A stretch of 64,000 nt of DNA from contig NZ_KB905155.1 of the NCBI RefSeq assembly GCF_000378605.1, positions 496,001-560,000 on the forward strand, in the 5' to 3' direction. Made by a program: the position numbers and the translations under genes. Shown in pieces: positions 50,009-58,726 of the stretch. Below the pieces are notes generated by a model. The model worked only from the letters and a program-made list of their open reading frames with translations, made no database searches and was not told the DNA's origin. Position 1 is the stretch's first letter. Each line of letters begins with the position of its first letter. This DNA comes from Thioalkalivibrio sp. ALJ21. GTDB lineage: Bacteria; Pseudomonadota; Gammaproteobacteria; Ectothiorhodospirales; Ectothiorhodospiraceae.

Positions 50009-51019
50009 ATGACGCTCGTCCAGAACCGTGGCTTTCGTAGCCAATGCTTTTGGCTTGGCGTCGGGGGGCTGTTGTGGCTGTTCCTCTCCATCCCCGTTTG
50101 CGCCAGCCCGCAGACTTCGTCTCATGCCGGAGTCTTGCTGCAGGACAGCGAAGCCCAGGGTCACCTGCTCGCTTGGCGGCTGGCGGGGTCCGGTGGACCG
50201 GAGCCACCGTGGGGCAGGGAGTCGTTTCCGCCCCAGGAGACCCGGAATGCGTTTGACCGGTTGGATGATCAGGATGCCGGCCGGCGTGTGCTCTACCAGG
50301 ACAGATCAAACCTGACCAGCCAGCACGCGGTACGCGTCGAACTCGATCAGGCGTGGTGGTACCGGATTGCGCTGATCGCAGGCGCTACCTTGCTTCTGGT
50401 GACTCTGCTTCTGCTGCATTACGTGCGCGTCAGCCGCCGTCTGCGGCAGGAGGCCGCCCTGCGCCAGGAGGTTGAGGCAACCCTGCGTCAGCAGCAGGAG
50501 GAACTCGTGCGTCTGGCCAGTACGGACGCCTTGACGGGGGTGTGGAACCGCCAGAAGTTCAAGACCGAGGCGGAACACGAGGTGGCTCGTGCAGAGCGTT
50601 ACGATCTGCCACTTTCGTTGATTTTCCTCGATCTGGACTACTTCAAGGAGGTTAACGACCGCTACGGTCATGCGATGGGGGATGTCATCCTGCGGGAGAT
50701 GTGTCAGCGGTTGCAGGCGTGCCTGCGCGAATCGGACCGACTCGGCCGGTGGGGCGGCGAGGAGTTCCTGATCCTCGTGCCGCACGCCGACTCGGACCGT
50801 GCAGCGTTGCTGGCGGAAAAACTCCGCCAGGCCATTGCGGACACACCGGCGGCCCATGGCCAGCCGATGTCGATCAGCCTGGGGGTGGTGTCACGCGAGC
50901 CCGGAGATGCCCTGGAAGATCTCGTGCGCAAGGCGGATGCGGCGCTCTACCGCGCCAAGGCGCGTGGTCGAAATCGTGTCGAGGTCCACCGCGCGGATGG
51001 AACGCCAGACGCTTTGTGA
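50009..51019 (+). CDS. Membrane-bound diguanylate cyclase
   Basis: A 336-residue c-di-GMP synthase. An N-terminal signal or helix (about 12-32) and a second helix (about 120-142) enclose a small periplasmic domain of about 85 residues; a coiled coil (RRLRQEAALRQEVEATLRQQQ) leads to GGDEF (about 180-335). DALTGVWNRQKFK and RWGGEEFLIL are intact, with RESD five residues before as inhibitory site. The ATG at 50009 has GAGAG upstream. It is convergent with the OmpA-lipoprotein gene, so the antagonistic phosphodiesterase (51734) is close. Confidence 0.9.
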   Translation: MTLVQNRGFRSQCFWLGVGGLLWLFLSIPVCASPQTSSHAGVLLQDSEAQGHLLAWRLAGSGGPEPPWGRESFPPQETRNAFDRLDDQDAGRRVLYQDRSNLTSQHAVRVELDQAWWYRIALIAGATLLLVTLLLLHYVRVSRRLRQEAALRQEVEATLRQQQEELVRLASTDALTGVWNRQKFKTEAEHEVARAERYDLPLSLIFLDLDYFKEVNDRYGHAMGDVILREMCQRLQACLRESDRLGRWGGEEFLILVPHADSDRAALLAEKLRQAIADTPAAHGQPMSISLGVVSREPGDALEDLVRKADAALYRAKARGRNRVEVHRADGTPDAL

Positions 51020-51020
51020 A

Positions 51021-51737
51021 TCAGGTGGCCGTGAGTGGTTCCACGCGTAGCTCCACGCGGCGGTTCAGGGCGCGCCCATGTGACGTGTCGTTATCGGCGA
51101 TGGGGCGGTCCGGTCCGTAGCCGATCGCAATGATTCGCGCCTCTCCGACACCATTGTCGTGGAGGTGACGCCCGACCGACAGCGCCCGTTGTTCCGACAG
51201 GTGCTGGTTGTAACCGCGTGCACCGGCGGAATCGGTATGCCCGGCGATCGTCACCAGGCTGGCGTCGTACTCCTCGAGCACCTGCCCCAGGGCATCGAGG
51301 GTGGCTACCATGTCCGGGTGAATCTCCGCGCTGTTGGTCTCGAAGGCCTTGGCGCCGGGAAATATCAGGGTGATGATTCGCCCCTCGCGTTCCATTTCCA
51401 CGTCGTGACCCGCCAGCTCCTGGCGCAAGCGTGCGGTCAATACGTCCATATAGAAGCCCACCCGATCCAGGGCGACGGATTCATGCCCCTCGTCCAGCAG
51501 GTGCTGGCGACGTGCGCTGACGGCGTCGTCATCGCGCGCCAGATAAACCGCGTTCCGGGGCGCCGCGTGAGAATCGTCCCGATGGGCGGTATCGCGAGCG
51601 TCGCGCGCCGGCTCGCCGTTGGCGTTGGCGGCTTCGTCAGGCGCGCGTTCTCCCTGAGTGGGCATGATGTTACACCCGGTCAACAACAGTGTCGCGATGA
51701 TGGCTGCAAGCATGTTGTGGCGAATAATGGCGTTCAC
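51021..51737 (-). CDS. OmpA-family lipoprotein
   Basis: A 238-residue lipoprotein with lipobox LLLTGC. The OmpA peptidoglycan-binding domain (about 130-235) shows FETNSAEIHPDMVATLDALGQVL, then VTIAGHTDSAGARGYNQHLSEQRALSVGRHL and GRALNRRVELRV. TDSxGxxxYNxxLSxxRA binds diaminopimelate. The GTG at 51737 overlaps the upstream EAL gene stop by four bases (GTGA), which is why I choose it over ATG 51713. The link to a membrane phosphodiesterase recalls YfiB of the Pseudomonas YfiBNR system, although there the partner is a cyclase. Confidence 0.9.
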   Translation of the reverse strand: MNAIIRHNMLAAIIATLLLTGCNIMPTQGERAPDEAANANGEPARDARDTAHRDDSHAAPRNAVYLARDDDAVSARRQHLLDEGHESVALDRVGFYMDVLTARLRQELAGHDVEMEREGRIITLIFPGAKAFETNSAEIHPDMVATLDALGQVLEEYDASLVTIAGHTDSAGARGYNQHLSEQRALSVGRHLHDNGVGEARIIAIGYGPDRPIADNDTSHGRALNRRVELRVEPLTAT

Positions 51738-53302
51738 TTCGAGTCCCCGGCTTGTTGGCACCAATCACGGAATGCGTGCGCCGAGAGGGGGCGGCTGAAG
51801 CGATAACCTTGCCCGAATCCAACCCCTTGCTGGCGCAGCCACTCGACCTGATGCCTGGACTCGATGCCTTCGGCGACGATGTTCAGCTTCAGCGAGCGGG
51901 CCATCACGATGATATGGCTAATGATGTTGCTGGTCACCGCTTCGTGGCCAATGGCGTCGGCAAATGTTTTGTCAATCTTGAGGGTGTCCAGTTCGAAGCT
52001 CTCGAGGTAGGCCAGGCTGGAGTAGCCGGTGCCAAAATCGTCAATGGCGATGCGATGGCCGCGGGCGCGCAAATCCTGGATTCTCCTGCGAACGTCATCC
52101 GTGTTAAGTAGCGAGCGCTCTGTAATCTCGAGTTTGATCGCGCGGGCCGGCACCTTGGCGCGCTCCAGCTCGCGCTGGAGGGCTTCGCTAAAGCGGGTCG
52201 AGGCCAGGTCCTGCCCGGTGATGTTCAGGTTGACCGGGCAATCGGGCCGCTCGCGCAGTTGTGGCCCCAGCTCGCGGAGAACGCAGCGCAGGATCGCGAG
52301 GGTCAAGTCGGTCCCCTGTTCGGTATCTTCGGCCAGGGGCACGAAGACATCCGGGCCGATGGTTTCCCGGTTATCGCGCCGCCAGCGCGCCAGGGCCTCG
52401 GCACCCTGGCAGGCGCCTGTCTCCAAATGAACGATGGGCTGAAATACCACCTGCAGCTGGTCATGCGCAATGGCCTGGCGTAGCTCCTGAGCCAGACTGA
52501 GCTGGTGGCGGAAATAGCGCAGAATCAGAAACAGCCACAGCCCAACCAGTAATAGGCCAAAGGCCCCGACCCCGGCCAGCGTGGGCAGATAGCGCTGCCA
52601 GAACTGCGCCATCGGCTGCACGGCGATGATGTCGATGGGCAGGATGGTGTCCAGCGACGAGCGGCTGACCAGCCGCTGTTCGGCGCGATCCACCGTGAGT
52701 CCGGGTTCGAATGACGTGGGGTCCGGGACTTCGGCGTCCGAAGGATGGGTGATCATCGGCATGGACTCCACCCAGAGCCCGACTTCCTGATCCTCCAGCA
52801 GGCCCGGGTTTACGAGCAGGCGCGGATCGATGGCCACGTCGTGCTGGCCATAGCGCATCAGGAAGAGCTCTACGCCACCGATTGCCGTCGTGGGGCCGGG
52901 CCACCAGGCCACCAGGCCGCTGTCGTAGATACGGCTCGCCTGGGGGGGTGTGAGAGCATCGCCCTGGACAAAGCCGGCGCCGCATTCGCGTTCTACCGCT
53001 CGCCAGTAACCAACAGCCCGAATATGGGGCCGCGAAATCGCGGCTTCCTGCAACTGGTTGAGGTGCTGCGGAGAGCAGGGGGGCACATCGAGGGCGTTGA
53101 GTTCGTCGAGCAGGTCGCGCGCGTCGAGGATCGCCTGTTCGGTTTGCTGGCCGAGCTTCTGCGCGAGTTCGTCCAGACGCTGTTCCTCCGCGACCACGGA
53201 CCCTTGCCAGAGATACCAGCCCAGGATGAACAGCGGCAGCAGGAGCCCGAGGACGGTCACGCCAAAGACGGCAAACAGCAGCTTGTCGCGCCGTGTAGCC
53301 AT
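51734..53302 (-). CDS. CSS-motif EAL phosphodiesterase
   Basis: A 522-residue redox-type c-di-GMP phosphodiesterase. Two membrane helices (about 8-28 and 240-262) flank a periplasmic CSS-motif domain with VPPCSPQHL and a second cysteine in ERECGAGF, which in E. coli PdeC-type proteins sense disulfide-bond status. The EAL domain (about 275-520) is complete: AEALARW, NLNITGQDL, EITERSL, DDFGTGYSSL, KIDKTF, AEGIES. The third member of the EAL group in the window with full motifs. Its stop overlaps the start of the OmpA-lipoprotein gene by four bases. Confidence 0.93.
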   Translation of the reverse strand: MATRRDKLLFAVFGVTVLGLLLPLFILGWYLWQGSVVAEEQRLDELAQKLGQQTEQAILDARDLLDELNALDVPPCSPQHLNQLQEAAISRPHIRAVGYWRAVERECGAGFVQGDALTPPQASRIYDSGLVAWWPGPTTAIGGVELFLMRYGQHDVAIDPRLLVNPGLLEDQEVGLWVESMPMITHPSDAEVPDPTSFEPGLTVDRAEQRLVSRSSLDTILPIDIIAVQPMAQFWQRYLPTLAGVGAFGLLLVGLWLFLILRYFRHQLSLAQELRQAIAHDQLQVVFQPIVHLETGACQGAEALARWRRDNRETIGPDVFVPLAEDTEQGTDLTLAILRCVLRELGPQLRERPDCPVNLNITGQDLASTRFSEALQRELERAKVPARAIKLEITERSLLNTDDVRRRIQDLRARGHRIAIDDFGTGYSSLAYLESFELDTLKIDKTFADAIGHEAVTSNIISHIIVMARSLKLNIVAEGIESRHQVEWLRQQGVGFGQGYRFSRPLSAHAFRDWCQQAGDSK

Positions 53303-53423
53303 GGGGTTCCATCCTCCGCGAGGCCCGAATAGACGGGATTTCAAGAGTGTAGCATGGGGTTATTGGGATCCTGCCGCATCCGGGAGGATGGTGAGAAGGA
53401 TGGCAACACCGTGCGGATTCACG

Positions 53424-53618
53424 ATGAACGAAAAGGTCACTGTGAGGGAAAAATCAGGGTCATCACTGAGCCAGCACGAAGGGGTGTCGGTGGCCTGCGA
53501 CTGTTGCTCCTGCGAGGCGGAGCCCTATTGGTGGGAGGTTGCCGCGGAAATGGGGATCGATCCGCAGTCGGACAAGCCGGACCGGGCGGCAAGTGCCGCC
53601 CGGCCGGGAGGTGATTAA
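53424..53618 (+). CDS. Small Cys-rich hypothetical protein
   Basis: A 64-residue frame with the cluster VACDCCSCEAEPYWWEVAAEMGID, a C-x-C-C-x-C arrangement that could hold zinc or an Fe-S unit. The start is doubtful: ATG 53424 lacks a ribosome site; ATG 53400 is preceded by GAGAAGG but too closely. The tail overlaps the convergent Ala/Gly-rich gene by four bases. No family recognised. Confidence 0.4.
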   Translation: MNEKVTVREKSGSSLSQHEGVSVACDCCSCEAEPYWWEVAAEMGIDPQSDKPDRAASAARPGGD

Positions 53619-54028
53619 TCGACCTCGACGGAGCCTTCGGCCCCACCTTCGGCGCCGGCTTCGGCACCGCCGTCGTCGCCTTCGGCTTCACCGCCAGCAC
53701 CGGCTCCGGCACCTGCATCGGCGCCCATGCCGCCACGGGCATCGTCGTCCTGACGGACGTCACCGCTGGCGCCGGCATCGCCGCTCGCGCCAGCACCACC
53801 CTCGGCACCCGGGGCCTGGCCTTCGGCCGCCGCACCGCCGGCGGTCCCGCCACTGGCTTCGCCGCCCATTTCGGAGCCGCCGGCGGCTCCACCGCTGGCT
53901 TCGGCACCGGTCTCGGCAGCACCTTCGGCTGCCGCACCCAGGTTTTGCGCCTGTGCGGTGGCGAGACCACCCAGGGCGAACATCGAGGCCAGGGCAAAGG
54001 CAATTGCAGTCTTGCGATAGCTATACAT
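53615..54028 (-). CDS. Secreted Ala/Gly/Glu-rich low-complexity protein
   Basis: A 137-residue exported protein. The signal (1-28) ends AQA-QN, and the mature part is almost wholly Ala, Gly, Glu and Asp with repeating AGG-AEGG units, such as EASGGAAGGSEMGGEASGG. It has no Cys and is strongly acidic, so an unfolded extracellular or cell-surface polymer-like role is conceivable. AGGAGG lies seven bases before the ATG, indicating strong translation. Not recognised as any family. Confidence 0.65.
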   Translation of the reverse strand: MYSYRKTAIAFALASMFALGGLATAQAQNLGAAAEGAAETGAEASGGAAGGSEMGGEASGGTAGGAAAEGQAPGAEGGAGASGDAGASGDVRQDDDARGGMGADAGAGAGAGGEAEGDDGGAEAGAEGGAEGSVEVD

Positions 54029-54231
54029 CAGTACAACCTCCTGTTTCGGATTTAGGAACGGTACTTCCGTGCCTTGCGACCGACCGATCGGCCATCGGCT
54101 CGTGTCGGTCTGCGTGTACAGGTCTAGCTCCCCCGGGCAGGGGGACGAAAGGGGATGGGCGGGAAGGTGCGAACGCCTTCACTGCACAGACGGGAGGAAT
54201 CGAACCTCGGTCAAACTATTGCCCGGTGCGG

Positions 54232-55218
54232 TCAGTCGGTCGTCGCGCTGGATGCGCAATGGCCAACGGAGCCTGCCGCGCAAATGCGCCCATCAATCCA
54301 GATGGCGCGGTCCAGTCGAGCCCCTTCAAGCCGGGCGTCGGTCAGATCCGCGCCGGAAAGGTCGGCATGGCGCAGGTCCGCGTCTTCCAGGCGGGTGCCC
54401 CGGAGTCGAGCGTTCCGCAGGTCGGCACCGGTTAATTGGGCGCGTGAAAGATCGGCCCCGTCCAGGCGGGCTCGGTCGAGGCTTGCATAGCGTAAATCGG
54501 CGTCTGCGAGCTGCGCGCGCTCCAGCCGCGCGGCGCTCAGGCGGGTGTCATACAGGCTGGCACCGGCCAGGTCAGCTCCGCGCAGCGCAGCCCCGGCCTG
54601 GTTGCAGTAATTCCAGTTCACCGAGGGTCCGGGTGGCGCATCGCAATCAGGTGCCGGCGTGATCTCCTGTTGCAGTGCAAACCAGACCAGCAGGCCAGTG
54701 GCAAGCAAAAGCGCAATGCCGGACAGGATCCAGGGGCGTGGACCCTGTACCCATTGGCGCCAGGGAAATGGCGTACGGTCGAGCAGAGCGGCCCATAGCT
54801 GGCGATGGCTCAACGTCTCCAGGTTCTCGGGACAGCGGCGGTCGCCCTTGCGCTGGTCGCGGTAGAACGAATCCGAGGCATGCGAACGACGTTCCCGCAG
54901 GCGTTCGTCCTCGCGCAGCCGGGCGCGCTCGAGGCGTTCCTTGCCACCGGGGGTGTTGGCCAGACGCACTTCCTCGGGAATCAGGTGGGGGCGTTCGGCG
55001 ATCCGTACCCAGAATTCCCGGTCCTGACTGATCTCGTCCTGTTCGGTCAGGCGCCCCAGGATCAGGAAGCGGCCGATCTGGCGCGCCGGGTAGGGCCCGC
55101 AGACGCCATCCGGGCGACGCAGGAACCAGAGCTCGTGGCGCACGGCCTCGGGCGAGGAGGCGGGCGGGTCCGTGGTCCCGGTGGCCGCGTCCGATGGATC
55201 GGAAGGCTGCGTGGTCAT
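54232..55218 (-). CDS. GYF-like domain, TM and pentapeptide-repeat protein
   Basis: A 328-residue protein. Residues 28-85 resemble a GYF-2 type domain (LWFLRRPDGVCGPYPARQIGRFLILGRL). A charged Arg/Glu helix follows, then one helix (about 165-185), and a C-terminal stack of pentapeptide repeats (about 205-310; A-D/N-L-x-x pattern such as ADLRYA, GADLSRA, ADLTDA) in an expected right-handed beta-helix. The topology places the pentapeptide helix in the periplasm. The ATG overlaps the patatin stop by four bases, so the proteins are made together. Function unknown. Confidence 0.85.
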   Translation of the reverse strand: MTTQPSDPSDAATGTTDPPASSPEAVRHELWFLRRPDGVCGPYPARQIGRFLILGRLTEQDEISQDREFWVRIAERPHLIPEEVRLANTPGGKERLERARLREDERLRERRSHASDSFYRDQRKGDRRCPENLETLSHRQLWAALLDRTPFPWRQWVQGPRPWILSGIALLLATGLLVWFALQQEITPAPDCDAPPGPSVNWNYCNQAGAALRGADLAGASLYDTRLSAARLERAQLADADLRYASLDRARLDGADLSRAQLTGADLRNARLRGTRLEDADLRHADLSGADLTDARLEGARLDRAIWIDGRICAAGSVGHCASSATTD

Positions 55219-56207
55219 TGTCGGCCCCCCTGATCACGCGTGACGGAGTCGCTGGGTACCCAGTCCTTCAGGTGCTGGCGCAGCTCGGCGGCGCTCGGCT
55301 GGGCGGCGTCCAGGATCAGGTGAATGCGGTTGAAATGGAGCAGCTGCGCGCCACCGGTATCGGGCGCCAGATAAAGGTCCGGTTGTTCACGTCGGATCAT
55401 CTCGCGGATCAGCGATTTCTGCATGATGCTGAAGGTCTTGAACAGCAGGTCGGTCAGTCCGGGAAGGGACTGATCGGTCGCATTCCATGCGCCGGATACG
55501 TCGACCGCGATCACGATGTCCACCTTGTCGCGCAGCAGGTCGTACGGCAATGGATTGGAGGCCCCACCGTCGATCAGCAACCGGCCGTCGTCCGACGGGA
55601 CGGGCTCGAACAGACCGGGCACCGCCATGCTGGCTGCAATGGCCGGAAAGAGCTCACCTTCCTGGAGCGTGACCGTCTGACTGGTCCAGTAGTCGGTCGC
55701 CACCAGGGTCAGCGGGATGCGCAGTTCGTCGAAGCTGCGGGTCGGGGTGTGTGTCGCAAGAAAGCGCAGGAAGGTATCGGCATCCAGCAGGGCGTTGCGG
55801 CCCAGCCGCAGGGGGATCAGTTCGAACAGCTCAAGATCCGATCGGGCCAGGCGCGAGAGGGCGTCCATCTCCGAACCGGCGAAGTCGTCAAAGATGTCGA
55901 GGATTTCCTCCGCGCTGAGGCCGGCGGCATACAGGCCGCCGATGATCGCGCCAATACTGGTCCCCGCGATATGGTCCGGTTGCAGACCAAGGTCATCGAA
56001 GGCCTGCAGTATCGCGATGTGCGCCAGACCGCCCGCACCGCCGGAGCCCAGAGCCAGACCAATAGTGGGACGGGTATCGCTGGCTGATTCCGTGTCGTCG
56101 GCGTTCGCCGGCATGGCCACCCACGCCAGCAGCATCAGGGCCAGTAGCAGAAGCAGGCCAGGGCGGGTCTTCGAGATGCGGCGCTGGAGGGAATTGATCG
56201 CGAACAC
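55215..56207 (-). CDS. Exported patatin-like phospholipase
   Basis: A 330-residue serine lipase of the RssA/patatin type with an N-terminal signal or anchor (residues 17-36). The oxyanion loop is GSGGAGGLAH (54-63), the nucleophile is Ser84 in GTSIG, and the catalytic Asp is in LIDGGASNPLPYD. Family members hydrolyse membrane phospholipids. The GTG at 56207 is chosen because GGAG lies eight bases upstream and the longer frame has no such site. It is translationally coupled to the pentapeptide protein. Confidence 0.9.
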   Translation of the reverse strand: MFAINSLQRRISKTRPGLLLLLALMLLAWVAMPANADDTESASDTRPTIGLALGSGGAGGLAHIAILQAFDDLGLQPDHIAGTSIGAIIGGLYAAGLSAEEILDIFDDFAGSEMDALSRLARSDLELFELIPLRLGRNALLDADTFLRFLATHTPTRSFDELRIPLTLVATDYWTSQTVTLQEGELFPAIAASMAVPGLFEPVPSDDGRLLIDGGASNPLPYDLLRDKVDIVIAVDVSGAWNATDQSLPGLTDLLFKTFSIMQKSLIREMIRREQPDLYLAPDTGGAQLLHFNRIHLILDAAQPSAAELRQHLKDWVPSDSVTRDQGGRQ

Positions 56208-56304
56208 GCGGATGCTCCGGCAGGTACTGTTGGCAGTATAGCGGTCGTTGTTGCATGGCGTAGCTTGGTACCCTGAATGTCCTGCATATCCATCCGCATG
56301 GCAG

Positions 56305-57243
56305 ATGAATCCGCACCCAACCCCCAATCTCGGCGTGTCGCAGTGTTTGCTCGGCGAACCCGTGCGCTACGACGGCGGCCACCGGCGGGAGGCCTTTCTG
56401 GTCGAACGGCTGGCACGCCATGTCACCTGGGTACCCGTCTGCCCGGAGGCGGTGCTGGGCACGCCGCGCGAGCCAATGCACCTGGTTCGTGAAGGGGGAC
56501 GCCTGGCGCTGCGCGGGAACGAAACGGGTGGGGACTCCACAGGCCCCGTGCAGGACTTTGTTCAAGGGCGTGTGCCGGCGCTCGTGGATGCCGGACTGGA
56601 TGGCTACATATTCAAGGCACGATCGCCCAGTTGCGGACTGCAGGTTCGGGTGTCGAACGAGGCCGAGCCTGCTGCGGGCCTGTTCGCCGCCGCACTGACC
56701 GATGCGCTACCCGATCTGCCCGTCATCGAGGAGAACGGGCTGGCCGATCCTGATGCCCGCGAGGCCCTGATCGAGCGCATTTTTGCGCATGCGCGGGTCC
56801 GCGAGTTGTTTGCCGCGCGGTGGACCCCGGCAGACCTGGTGCGTTTCCATACGCGCGAAAAGATGCTTCTGCTCGCCCATGATCGCGTCGGCTACGATCA
56901 ATTGGGACGCATGGTCGCAATAGCCGCTGGTCAGCCGCGAGACGAGGTCGTGCGGGGATACACGCGGCGGTTTATGGGGGTGCTGGCAAGGCCCGTGTCG
57001 GTCGGCCAACATGTGAATGTGCTGCAGCATATCGTCGGTCACTTTCGGGATTGCCTGGACCCATCCCGCCTGACCGCCCTGCATGGAGCGATCGATGCCT
57101 GCCGCCGGGGCGAGTGTCCGCCACAGCATGTCTACGCGCGAATCCGAGCCCTGGCCGAAGAACTGGATATCCAGTGGGTGCGCGAGCAAAGCATCCTGAA
57201 CCCGTTTCCCCAGGAACTCCTGACCGAAGAGATTCATGACTGA
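56305..57243 (+). CDS. DUF523-DUF1722 fusion, probable thiouracil desulfurase-type protein
   Basis: A 312-residue fusion. The DUF523 part (about 5-150) carries three family cysteines: Cys14 in GVSQCLLGEPVRYDGG, Cys46 in VPVCPEAVLG and Cys110 in ARSPSCGLQ. From memory, DUF523 includes TudS, a 4Fe-4S thiouracil desulfurase held by three Cys, with a catalytic Glu after the second; here Glu48 follows Cys46. The DUF1722 part (about 185-300) has KMLLLAHDRVGYDQLG, as in YbgA of E. coli. It overlaps thiI by eight bases. ATG 56305 begins at the conserved N-terminus. Confidence 0.88.
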   Translation: MNPHPTPNLGVSQCLLGEPVRYDGGHRREAFLVERLARHVTWVPVCPEAVLGTPREPMHLVREGGRLALRGNETGGDSTGPVQDFVQGRVPALVDAGLDGYIFKARSPSCGLQVRVSNEAEPAAGLFAAALTDALPDLPVIEENGLADPDAREALIERIFAHARVRELFAARWTPADLVRFHTREKMLLLAHDRVGYDQLGRMVAIAAGQPRDEVVRGYTRRFMGVLARPVSVGQHVNVLQHIVGHFRDCLDPSRLTALHGAIDACRRGECPPQHVYARIRALAEELDIQWVREQSILNPFPQELLTEEIHD

Positions 57244-58717
57244 CGTCGCTGCAACCCCGATCATCGTTCGTCTCGCCCCGGAGATTCACCTGAAGTCGCC
57301 GAGCACCCGGCGCCACTTCACGCGGGTCCTGCGGCGAAACCTCAAGCGTGCGCTGACCGGCATCCCGCATGACCTGCGTACCCAGCAGGGGCGTCTGGTG
57401 CTCTATACGCCGAAGCCGGAGGCGGCGCAGTCGATCCTGCGCAAGACCTTCGGGGTCAGCACCTTCTCGCCGGTCGAGGTGGTGCTCCAAGAGGTCTCGG
57501 TGGAACGCCTTTGCGAGGTTGTGGGCGCCCGTTTCACGGAGGCGGTGCGCGGGCGCCGGTATGCCGTTCGCTGCAAGCGCCATGGCCGCAAGGATATCTC
57601 GGCAACGGAGGTCGAGCGCCGGGTGGGTGCGGTCCTGGACGGGCCCGGCCGGGTCGATCTCGACAACCCCGAGGTTGTCGTCCGCATCGATCTGGACCGC
57701 GAACAGACCTGGATCTATTCCAGGCGCGAGCAGGGGGGCGGAGGATTGCCGCTGGGCGTACAGGGGCGCGCCATGGTGCTGATCTCGGGCGGGTTCGATT
57801 CGGCAGTGGCGGCGTGGTACATCATGCGCCGCGGGACCGCCGTGGACTTCGTGTTCTGCAACCTCGGCGGGACCGTGCACGAGGAGATGGTGCTGGCGGT
57901 CTGTCGCCGCCTGGTCAGTGACTGGGGCGCGGGCATTCGCCCCAGGATGTTCAGTGTCGACTTTTCCGGTGTAGTCGATGACCTGCGTGCGAAGGTGCCC
58001 GGCGATGCCTGGCAGATCGTTCTGAAACGTCTGATGTATCGGGCGGCCGAGCCGATTGCGCGCGAGCGCGGCGCGGAGGCGCTGGTGACCGGCGAGGCGC
58101 TCAGCCAGGTCTCTTCGCAGACCCTGTCCAACCTGGAAACGATCGATGGAGTAGCGAGTCTGCCTGTGCTCAGACCACTGATCGGCTTCGACAAGACCGA
58201 GATCATGAATCGTGCGCGCGCGATTGGCACGTTCGAGCTGTGCGAGAAGGTCCCCGAGTTTTGCGCGATCGCGAATCAGCGGCCGATGGTGACCAGCAAG
58301 CGCGCGCACATCGAAAGGCTGGAGGCCGTGCTCAGTGAGGACTGTCTGGACCACGCCGTTGCCGAGGCCCGGATGCATGACCTGATGGCGCCGGCGCCAT
58401 CCGCTGATCGCACGAGCCCGCTACTGATCGAGCACATCCCCGAGGCGGCGGAGATTATCGATTGTCAGCCACCCGATCTGTATCGGGACTGGCACCTGCC
58501 GGGCGCGGTGAACCACCCGGCCGACGAACTCGCGGCGAGCTTCGAGCAGCTCCCGCGAGACCGCGCGTACGTGCTCTACTGCTTTCGTGGTACGCAGTCC
58601 GCGGTACTGGCCGAACGCATGCGTGCGGCGGGCTATGACGCGCGGGCCTTTGCGGGCGATGTGACCAGGCTCCGCCGGCTGTGGGACAGGCAGCCCGAGG
58701 CCGTGACGGGTGCGTGA
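57236..58717 (+). CDS. thiI: tRNA 4-thiouridine synthetase ThiI
   Basis: A 493-residue enzyme making 4-thiouridine at position 8 of tRNA, and in some bacteria delivering sulfur for thiamine. THUMP domain (about 55-165), then a PP-loop ATP pyrophosphatase with SGGFDSAVAAWY at about residue 184. The C-terminal rhodanese domain (about 400-485) has YCFRGTQS with the persulfide Cys; the paired Cys lies in CEKVPEFCAI. All functional residues seem present. The start overlaps the DUF523-DUF1722 gene by eight bases, so both are likely coupled. Confidence 0.96.
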   Translation: MTDVAATPIIVRLAPEIHLKSPSTRRHFTRVLRRNLKRALTGIPHDLRTQQGRLVLYTPKPEAAQSILRKTFGVSTFSPVEVVLQEVSVERLCEVVGARFTEAVRGRRYAVRCKRHGRKDISATEVERRVGAVLDGPGRVDLDNPEVVVRIDLDREQTWIYSRREQGGGGLPLGVQGRAMVLISGGFDSAVAAWYIMRRGTAVDFVFCNLGGTVHEEMVLAVCRRLVSDWGAGIRPRMFSVDFSGVVDDLRAKVPGDAWQIVLKRLMYRAAEPIARERGAEALVTGEALSQVSSQTLSNLETIDGVASLPVLRPLIGFDKTEIMNRARAIGTFELCEKVPEFCAIANQRPMVTSKRAHIERLEAVLSEDCLDHAVAEARMHDLMAPAPSADRTSPLLIEHIPEAAEIIDCQPPDLYRDWHLPGAVNHPADELAASFEQLPRDRAYVLYCFRGTQSAVLAERMRAAGYDARAFAGDVTRLRRLWDRQPEAVTGA

Positions 58718-58726
58718 GAGAGCCGG

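Noticed and set aside
54188-54213. Sequence like a tRNA T-arm on the minus strand (GAGGTTCGATTCCTC)
   Set aside because: The acceptor, D and anticodon stems are absent; the 60 bases upstream on that strand are the coding end of the pentapeptide protein and contain no partner for CCGTCTG. It could be an attachment-site relic, but nothing supports integration here.
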